From the NCBI GenBank assembly GCA_015499985.1, contig JAAAUF010000280.1:5859-32723 (forward strand): DNA of 26,865 bases, in the 5' to 3' direction. This DNA is from Haplosporangium gracile. Taxonomy: Eukaryota; Mortierellomycota; Mortierellomycetes; Mortierellales; Mortierellaceae. Made by a program: the position numbers and the translations under genes. Of the stretch, positions 19,361-26,865 are shown one piece after another. A model generated the notes under the pieces. It was given only the letters and a program-made list of their open reading frames with translations, did not search any database and had not been told where the DNA came from. Each line of letters starts with the position of its first letter. The first letter of the stretch is position 1.

Positions 19361-20040
19361 ATGTCTCGGCTCACCTTCTCTTCTTTTACTTTTTTTTCTT
19401 CTTCTTATTCCTCATCCGCCATCTCACTCCTCCGCACAACTCTCCAACCAGCCCTCGCCCGACACCACATCCCCATAAGCAACATTACCTTCCCTCTTCC
19501 CTTCATTCAAACTGTTCGCCCATTCACAAAAATGACATCCGACGACATTGAAGACGGTCAAGTCAAGATCCACTCCAGAGAAATGCAACCACAACAGCAA
19601 CAAAAGACTCCAGCCGAGCTCGAGAAAGAAATATGGCAAGAAGCCCATCGCCAAGCCTGCGAGGTAACGAAAACACTCCACCAGTTCCTTTCCCTTACTA
19701 AATCTCTCGTGTGCGCTGCTGCCCTAGATCAGATAATCCCAAACACTCATATTATTCCCGCCCTTTATACTTTTGCAACAAAAAAAAAAAGGGAAACCGC
19801 AAGAAATACATTGATCCAAAGACAGGCTACTCAGTCATGACAGAGCTCCTGCACAAACGACGAGGATACTGTTGCGGAAACGCATGTCGCCATTGCCCTT
19901 ACAACAACGAAAACGTCGGCGTCTCTCCCGAGGTCAAGCGGGCCAACATTGCTCGTGGCAAACAACAGCGCAAAGAAATTGAGGCTATTGAAGGGAAACC
20001 CGTCTGGGCCGATGACGACGATCATGACTTCAGTGATTAG
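19361..20040 (+). CDS. DUF5522-type cysteine-motif protein
   Basis: Two exons, 19361-19663 and 19792-20040, giving 183 aa. The second exon carries the family core: KYIDPKTGYSVMTELLHKRR followed by GYCCGNACRHCPYNN. The conserved cysteines (CCGNACRHC) look like a metal or Fe-S ligand set, but the function of this family (human C1orf53 is a member) is not known to me. The first exon from 19361 reads MSRLTFSSFTFFSSSYSSSA then ISLLRTTLQPALARH, rich in Ser, Arg and hydrophobics with no acidic residue, like a mitochondrial presequence. A second in-frame ATG at 19532 (MTSDDIEDGQVK) would give a 126-aa form without it. The exon 2 acceptor (A-run then AG|GGAAAC) lacks a normal pyrimidine tract next to it and is the weak point; an alternative is CGCAAG|AAATAC, also in phase. 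Confidence 0.8.
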
Positions 20041-20366
20041 AAGATACACATAATCCGATATTCCAAGGAATAGAATACGCCACCATAGACCATATATCCT
20101 CTTACAAAGAAAAATGACAAGAGATAGAAGAGATACGAGAGAATTTCTTGAATGGCATTGATTTTATTCATTCTCTATTTTCTTTTTATTTGCCCGTTTT
20201 GAATAAGTGCGCTGTAAGTGCTGTAAGAAGGGGGATAATGGGAGCTTGTTGAAGAAAAAAGAGATGGAAAAGTGTTGCCAGGAAAGAAAAAAAATTGACC
20301 GCCGTCCTGTGCCAATGTCCAAAAGCCAGTCTGGTTTTTTTCCGATCAATGGTTATTCACAACCAA
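20041..20366. other. Tail-to-tail spacer of the DUF5522 gene and UBC6
   Basis: 326 bases of AT-rich 3' UTR sequence for two converging genes. No coding sequence seen. A minus-strand AATAAA for UBC6 is listed separately. Confidence 0.5.
20163..20168 (-). terminator. AATAAA poly(A) signal candidate of UBC6
   Basis: TTTATT on the plus strand, about 200 bases after the UBC6 stop on the minus strand. Confidence 0.4.
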
Positions 20367-22130
20367 TCAATGAAGCGAAGATGCTGCTGAGGAGGAAGAC
20401 GCTGTGGCTCGAGTGATCGTCTTGGCAATGACAAGATATGCGAACACCAAAAAGAATGCCAGCCACTTGTGCCATTGACTCATCGAAAACAAACTCGGCC
20501 GCCTAGCTGCTGCTGCTGCTGCTACTCCATTTGCTCCTGCTCCTGCTCCTCCTCCTGCCAATACTGCCTGACCTTCCGCTGCTCCTGCTGCTCCTCTCTG
20601 ACCATCAGCTGTCCTGCGCTGAATAGCTCCAGCTGACAAGGCAGGTGCCGTCGTACTCATTGGTGGTGCCTCCACAACAGGGGCATTGGGGAATGCAATA
20701 TGAAGAGGAACTTGCTGCACCGCCACCAACTCTGGGAAGATGTCTAAGAAGGCGAATGGCAAAAAAAGATGGGACAATATGAGTTTTCAATGCCTTTGTG
20801 ATCCAGGCCGGCACGAATAAATTGGCAGTGGTATATCACATCCTGATTGCACAAGTTACCTTTGAACTGAGGGTTGGAGATATTGAATGCGTGGGAGCGA
20901 AGAGCCAACAGGGCTCTTTCGTATCGAGATGTGTTGATGCTTCCTGTTGTCGATTCATCCTGCGACTGCAATGATCCGGTAATAAAGAAAAGGGTAAAAC
21001 AGGTAAGACGAATAGAAAGAAAAAAAATTACGTCGTTAGTGAGTGACCAACGCCCGAATCGCGATAAATACATCACTCGACTCAAATGCAATCAAATGAA
21101 TGAACAAAACTGGAGGGTTTTTGTCTGTCTCGACGGCAACAAAACAAAACAAACTGGTTATTACCATAAAGCTCAAAAGTCCGTTCAGGATAGTCGACAC
21201 ACTCCAGCTTGGGTTCCAGGTTCCTGGATGGAAATCCGACATGCTCAGGCAGAGTCGAGTATTGACCTGGAAACGTCCGTTGGGTGTAATCATCCTGATC
21301 GATGGAGGTTTGAAAGGATAATCCGCTGGGAAGACAAGTTTTCCTACATGAATAAAATGAACAAGGAGAGAGAAGGGGATAGAGATGTAATAGACAGTTA
21401 GTTATGTACAAAGTGGGTGTGATTGTGAGATGTAATAGAAACAGGCATATCTATTCCTTCCTTCCTTCCTTCTCCTCCTTCGTCTGTCTGTTTGTCCGTC
21501 TATCTCCTTGAACACTGGAGATAACAGCATTGAGCAACTCAAAAACGTGCTCAGGGGTTGTATATGCGTGCGTCTGTGTCTACGTCTGTATGAGTGTACA
21601 AAGATAGCAAACGACGCACACCACCACCGCCAACCAACAACAACAACAACAAAAGGCCTTTGGCTCGGGTCAAGTTGGGAATAGGCTTCTTACCATGGTA
21701 TTCGCCTCCAAAGTAAGGAGTCTCAGGTGGGCCTTTAAGAACATAGTGCCTATATCATCCGCAGAGAAAGGTAATGGGAGGAAAGAAGAGTCAACTGTTA
21801 ATGTACTGTTCTATTCCTTGGCTGTATGTTCTTTCCATCAAGGACGTATATGTAAAAAGTCCTTGCGCTCCATGGAACAAAAAGGAAACGATGTTCTGTG
21901 TGCTGTTTGCGCTCCTTCCCTATTTCTTCCCAAAAATAGATCCATAACAACCTCGTTGTCAATATGACTGACTCCGACAACCGATAAAAGGGTCGTCCTG
22001 TGTTCAGACAAGTGAATTACCATTCCAAGATGTTGGTTTCGAGAGGCCGGGCAAAAAGGTAGGCTGGGGGGCTCTTTTGGATGTTGATGTACTCCTTGGT
22101 CAGTCGCTTGTATGCTCCCTTGGTGGCCAT
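20367..22130 (-). CDS. UBC6: Tail-anchored ubiquitin-conjugating enzyme UBC6
   Basis: Five exons on the minus strand: 22021-22130, 21694-21749, 21165-21343, 20860-20965 and 20367-20743, giving 275 aa (yeast Ubc6 is 250). The UBC fold starts [20 protein letters not shown] and continues [20 protein letters not shown]. The TPNGRF motif replaces the usual HPN, as in the UBE2J/Ubc6 family. The catalytic Cys is residue 87 in [12 protein letters not shown], the same number as in yeast Ubc6. A variable Ala/Gly-rich linker follows, then a C-terminal membrane helix [18 protein letters not shown] (about 244-261) and a 14-residue lumenal tail. The protein is an ER-anchored E2 working with Doa10-type ligases in ER-associated degradation. 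Introns of 350 and 271 bases carry simple repeats. It converges on the DUF5522 gene and lies in tandem with KEX2. Confidence 0.95.
21344..21693 (-). other. Long UBC6 intron with simple repeats
   Basis: A 350-base intron holding a CCTT run (about 21455-21471), a CTGT/CTAT run and a CAA run (about 21638-21652). No exon-like frame is seen inside it. Confidence 0.6.
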
Positions 22131-22575
22131 GGCTGAGATGGATGAAGGGTCTCTGAAGGAGAGAGTGGACAAAAAACTGTTGGAGCTACTGTTGGAGCTT
22201 GTTGTCGAAAACTTGATGGAAATAAAAAAGACTGTGCTGCTGCTTTGTTACAAGTGCTGAGTAGTGTCCTGCGGTGTCGGTGTCGGATGCGTCGTTGTAA
22301 CAAAGAGTGTGTTGAGGCTGTGGAGCTTGATGTTGCAACCGCTGGCTTTTTGTATGTCAGTCGGTTCACGGCGAGTGGAGGAAAGAAAAAGGAGAGAACA
22401 TGGAAATACGACCTTTCTCTTGTTCTCTTTGTCGCCTTGTCCGTCGTATTGTCTTGGCTCTATTCTGTCCAGACCCACTCTTACACACAACACACATGGT
22501 CACGTTGCTCACTCTCGTTCTCCGACCAGTATTAAGGGGAGCGAGTGATATATTTAATCTTTTAATCCATGTAGC
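22131..22575. other. Spacer: UBC6 promoter and KEX2 3' end
   Basis: 445 bases between two minus-strand genes. The UBC6-proximal part reads on the minus strand as a Ser/Arg-coding open stretch in a different frame from UBC6, so it is taken as 5' UTR and promoter. No gene supported. Confidence 0.4.
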
Positions 22576-22790
22576 CTACGCGTGTTCGACAAGCAAGGTC
22601 GCAGGACTGGATGTTGACTGCTTCATCAGCCGACTGCCACCCAACCTCTTCTTCAACAAGTCATCGCCTCTCACAGACTGCGACAAAAAGTCTTCATTAT
22701 CCGTATCACTTCCCGCCTCAAACCCACTTGCAGAAGCACTCCGTTGCCGTTCCTGTCCATACGACCGGCTCTCCATCTCCTGCCCTCTCG

Positions 22791-22822
<32 letters not shown>

Positions 22823-25800
22823 CTCGGTTCTCCATCAGCACCTGTAATATCATCGTCGTCTTCACAATCTGCCAGACTCAAATCAGACCGTCCTGGACAA
22901 AGCCCCCGCGGCAAAAGATCGATATCATCATCATCGTTCACAAAGTTGTGGCCCAAATGTCCAGCCCCACCTCCTCCTCCACCACCACCGTCGCCCCTAC
23001 GAACACTCGCATATTGTCCTCGACCGTCCCACTTGTGTCGCGTTAAGTAACCAACGAGCACACCACCGACTCCAATGACACCAACAAGCGCATACAACGT
23101 CCGGCTGACTGTGGTGGCGACTTGTTCTTCCGAGTCTGGCTCAAACCCTGAGCTCTCTACTTGTGCTGGGTCTACACCTTCATGATGTTCGGTCGTAGAA
23201 AGATTCTCCTTGTCCTTATTACCTAGCTTCTTGGGAATAGTGGGGGCCTTGTCCACGATCACCTTGCTCTCAAAGTTCGACGTGTCAGCAGGAGGTTGTA
23301 CCGGTTGAGATGTTGGCTGATTCTCCTTGTCCATCTCTTCTCCGCCAACGTCCTCTGTCACATCGCCAGGCTTGATATTATGGCCCCCGCCATCGAGCTG
23401 TGACTCGCTCAGAAGCTGCTCTTCCTCACCCCCTGTAGTAGAAGTCGTCAATGGTTTGGCTTTGATATTAGCCACCTCGCGCTTGGTTTCTCCCCAGAAC
23501 TGAATCCTCCAGTCCACAAACTTGCCACCGATATCCGGATTGTTTTGATCGCGCACCGTCAACTTCCATTCGCCTACTGGGTTCTCATCCCTAATAGCCA
23601 TTCAAAAAAAACCCCCCAAGACAATGTCAATAACCGTTTGCCGCAAGAGAACATTCAAACCAGAACATCAGCTTGACTCTTCGTAGGCAGCTTTCTTACC
23701 AATGCTTGACGGTCATAAAAGTCCAGTTGGAGAACCCAGTCGTGGCCGCATCATATCGCCGTCTCACGCCAAGTCTCGACTCGACATTATTCGGACTTGT
23801 CAAAACAACCTCTACATCCCCACGCCGTCCATGCTCAATGTTGACTGTCACTGTGATATGTTCCAACTTTCCGAGTCGAACCCCCTCTGCCAACAGATCC
23901 TCCTGCGCGACCGTTAGCACTGAGACCACACCCTTGGCGTTTTGTGGGATCTTGCGTCCGACAGGGATCGCCGCCGGGTGGAACGATGTCTGAGGCCCCA
24001 GTGATTGGAAAGTCTTTGCGGCCTCGACAAGCGCATAGGCGTTTAGACTCCCGTAGCCAAACTTGTGGTTGAACATTCGACCGGCTGCGGTCTTTTTCCA
24101 GTCTTCATCGTCGACAGATACGGGGATGGCGGTTGTCATGAGGAGGTATTGGACGTCTCTCCAGCTGAGATCTGGCCGGAATGAGAGCACGAGTGCGATC
24201 ATACCCGCCGCAATGGGAGCTGCCGCGCTTGTGCCGCCGTGTTGATCATAGCACCTGCGCTTTCCTACATCGCACGTGTACTATTTTCAAATCGAGGGAG
24301 ACAAATGGTTAGTGATAAATCTACCACACCCTCCACGAGCCAAGCTGACTCGCAAGAGCTAATAACTTACAATGGCACTGCCGCCGCCGTTGCTGTACGT
24401 GACAGCCAGCTGTGCAGAACACGCTTCCGAGTAATAAGGATGTCTTCCAGTACGATCAATGGCCCCAATACTGACTGTATACAAACTATTCGTATACCCA
24501 TCAAAGTTACAATCATCATCCTGATCACCACCGTTCCCCGTCGCAAAAACAAAGATGCTCCCAAGACCAGACCGCCCATATTTTATCCCGTTTTTCATTG
24601 CGTCCAAGACCACGCCCTTGGGTGCATCCATGCTCTGGCCATCGTCGGGTGGGCCCCAGCTGCAGGAATAGATGTGGTTGTCTTGAAAGCGATAGTTAAG
24701 CGCGATGGCCTCATCGACATCTGTGATTCGGCCAGAGAGGATTCGTAGGCCGGCTACTTTTGCGCCATAGGCGACGCCCAGTCCGCATAGATCGTTCTTG
24801 GCGGCTGCGATTTCTCCTGCACAGCGGGTCCCGTGCTGATCGTCTACAAGTCTTGGCATTGGAAGCGCTGTCCGATCATTAAAGTCCCAGGAACCCTCCT
24901 TAAACTATTGTGCGTATAGAGGCTGCAGTTGAGTATTACAAATCGCAGCATGAAACAATAGCGACTATTTCAAGCAAAAAGCGACACCTGACTTACAAAG
25001 TTGGGTGCAAGGTCCTCACTCGTCGAGTCCAGGCCGTCGTCAATGATAGCCACATTCACGCCAGTACCATTAATGCCTATACAAGTGTCAAAGTGATTCA
25101 GGCGTTAGTGTGTTGTTTCTCCAGGCACAAGCACGCCGCTCTGAATATATATCTGAACAATTTACTATTGAAATCGTTAAATATTTTTTGTCTTTCATTG
25201 CTCTTGCATGGATCGTACGCGATTAAAAATGAAATCCGGACGATTTCAATAGTAATCAGTCTGGCATTTGCGCGGGCACTGAACGCAAATGAAGTACAAA
25301 CGCTTCAAACAGGTCGTCCCTTGTGAATTACCTTGCTCCCAGACTCCAGTAACGTTGATATCATGTCTATCTTTGGTATTGTGCTGATTTTTATGCACAC
25401 GCGCAAAAATATCCAAAAAAGTATTAGTATCACCATCCTTCGCCGCACAAGTGTGTCAACACCTAGAGCAAAAACAAAAAATCGCGCTGCTTACCAGATG
25501 CCATTGGTACCGAAATCCAGGATCGTCAATATCAACCTTTTGCGCAAATCCGTCCTCAGGCTGTTCTTCTCCTGCAGGCTGGTACTCGGCCTTGGGGTCA
25601 TCCTCCGGATCCAACTCTCCCTCTCCTCCTCCTTCCTCCTGCGTCTCCCCAGACCCTTCATCCTGCTCCGAACTCTCCCCTTCTTGCTCCTCACCCTCTT
25701 CATCATCCGCCGCAGTCTGCCCCCCCTGCTCCTGCTTCTCCTGTTCTTCTTCAGCAACTTCCTCATCCTCAGCAGCATTCTCAATCTCCTCCTGTTCCTG

Positions 25801-26691
25801 TTCACTGCTACTGGGTCTCATTGGCCTATTCTCCCCACCACCTCGACGAACTGGACTTTTCGCCTCTCGTCCTTCTCCTCTTCTTTGCGCCTCCCCAGGC
25901 GATGGCAGCTGTTGTACGCTGGGATTAGAATTGGGGAGTGGCGCCCTCTTCTTATTGCGCTGTCGAAGTTCCTGTCGCTCTATGGTCCCCATGACTTGCA
26001 CAATATCTGCCTGCAGATCGTTGCGCTTTGCCTTCCAGAGTGATACTACACCTCCTGCCCCTGCTCCTCCTGTTGACGCTGATATTATTTCCTGACGCTC
26101 GATGTACTCTCGTTTCAGGGCATGGAACCGCTGGACGACTGGGTCTGGCTCTGCAATTGCAGCAGTGCGCTCAGCTTCCTCTAATTCATACTCTGGTCCT
26201 GCGTCTATACTGGGTGTTAATAGCAGCTGTGTGGAGTCGCTAAACTCTGGCGGACTTGTTGATCTCTTCGTTAACCCACTTCCTCCTCTCTCTCTCCGTG
26301 TAGGCTGTGACACACTTGACAACTGGCCATCAAGAAACCGCTTCGGGGCGCTGTAGACAAAATAGTCCGGCAACTGCCCCACCGCAGCCTCGAACCGCAA
26401 CCCCAACAAGTCGCCTATCCCTCGTTGCTGGTCCTCATGCAGCGTCCATTCATAATCGTCTGGTCCTGCTCCTTGCCTGTGATGATGATGCTGTTGATGA
26501 GACGATTGTGCACGGATAAGATAGTAGTCCCTGGTATCATGGTCATAGTCTGGGATGAGATCTTTCCGACCGTAGGCGTAGGCATGAGAGTGATTACTGG
26601 TCAAGAGGGCCAGAAGGACTACGGTCAGGCCGACGATACTGGATGTCTTGACGAGACGTGTTGTGGTGGTGGTGGTGGTTTGTGCGCTCAT
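22576..26691 (-). CDS. KEX2: Kexin, proprotein-processing serine protease
   Basis: Six exons on the minus strand: 25495-26691, 25332-25383, 24997-25076, 24371-24904, 23700-24280 and 22576-23590, giving 1152 aa (yeast Kex2 is 814). A signal segment (about 17-39) and prodomain (QLPDYFVYSAPKRF) lead to NKKR|APLP at 247-250, which resembles the maturation site of yeast Kex2. A ~100-residue acidic stretch follows (about 294-390), then FRYQWHL. The S8 catalytic domain shows Asp429 (VAIIDDGLD), His467 (DDQHGTRCAGE), oxyanion Asn567 (FATGNGGDQ) and Ser639 (GGTSAAAP). The P domain runs to about residue 848 (GKFVDWRIQFWGE). An acidic stalk, a membrane helix (about 978-998) and a 154-residue cytosolic tail follow. 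The tail has QYASV, a candidate YxxO sorting motif, a Gly run and 10 Gln. Kexin cuts secreted precursors after KR and RR in the late Golgi. Confidence 0.95.
22792..22821 (-). repeat. CAG tract coding 10 Gln in KEX2 tail
   Basis: Ten consecutive Gln codons, nearly all CAG (CTG on the plus strand), at residues 1072-1081 in the cytosolic tail. A nearly pure CAG run is prone to slippage. Confidence 0.85.
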
Positions 26692-26865
26692 TTTTGGCGG
26701 ACTTTTTTCTGTTGTTGTTATGTCCGTTTGCTGCGTGTTTTTGAGTTCGGAGGTGTGGGGAAACTGATGTGAGTCGAGGAAAGAGAAGAGAAGAGAAGAG
26801 AAGAGAAGAGAAGAGAAGAGAAGAGAGAAAAAGAGAAAGAATGAGAGGAGGCGGGATATTAAAAA
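26692..26865. promoter_or_regulatory. KEX2 upstream region at the window edge
   Basis: The proximal 5' UTR and promoter of KEX2 (minus strand), cut by the window end. It contains an AAGAG repeat, read as CTCTT on the KEX2 strand. No coding sequence seen. Confidence 0.4.
26781..26825. repeat. AAGAG pentanucleotide repeat, nine units
   Basis: Nine perfect tandem AAGAG copies (CTCTT on the KEX2 strand), about 90-135 bases upstream of the KEX2 ATG. Confidence 0.92.

Noticed and set aside
22100..22369. Minus-strand frame starting MNRLTYKKPAVATSSSTAST upstream of UBC6
   Set aside because: It overlaps the UBC6 start in a different frame and cannot be an N-terminal extension. The UBC6 start [10 protein letters not shown] matches the family start.
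25333..26095. Two long plus-strand frames opposite KEX2 exon 1, Leu- or Ser-rich
   Set aside because: They are mirror readings of the Glu/Gln-rich acidic stretch of kexin (CTC/CTT runs) and carry no recognisable domain.

Overview
The window is nuclear DNA from an intron-rich, early-diverging fungus. I infer Mortierellomycota (Mortierella-like), though sequence alone cannot name the species. The reasons are: about 40 short introns, mostly GTAAGT/GTATGT...YAG and about 90-130 nt; a KEX2 kexin, a UBC6 tail-anchored E2 and LST8, all fungal in type; a decayed member of a Sel1-repeat family whose N-terminal layout I associate with Mortierella; and pyrimidine-rich leaders. There is no operon, CRISPR array, tRNA, rRNA or intact mobile element.

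Layout, left to right: a ZCCHC10-like zinc-knuckle/SR protein (+); a broken Sel1-repeat gene (+); a RidA-family deaminase-like protein (-); the ESCRT-I subunit VPS23/TSG101 (+); a 1.3-kb stretch with unassigned coding-like islands; mitochondrial porin/VDAC (+); uridine kinase with a UPRT-like C-terminal domain (+); choline/ethanolamine phosphotransferase (-); a secreted histidine-rich protein of unknown function (-); the TOR-complex subunit LST8 (-); a DUF5522-type CCGxxCRHCPY protein (+); the ER-anchored E2 UBC6 (-); and kexin KEX2 (-), whose start lies near the right edge.

Exon joins were worked out by hand, requiring GT(or GC)-AG borders, a consistent phase and a continuous family alignment. 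All multi-exon models close in frame: ZCCHC10-like 324 aa, RidA 140, VPS23 394, VDAC 291, URK1 468, EPT1/CPT1 394, DUF5522 183, UBC6 275, KEX2 1152. The genes are unrelated housekeeping functions (splicing, endosomal sorting, mitochondrial transport, pyrimidine salvage, Kennedy-pathway lipid synthesis, TOR signalling, ERAD, Golgi processing). They do not form a cluster.

The points most worth a second look are a 23-nt microexon carrying the last catalytic Asp of the phosphotransferase, a GC-AG intron in the uridine kinase, a secreted His-rich orphan, a kexin with a ~100-residue acidic insert just after its predicted self-cleavage site, glutamine tracts in three conserved proteins, and coding-like islands between VPS23 and VDAC. 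I did not find a convincing new multi-gene system.
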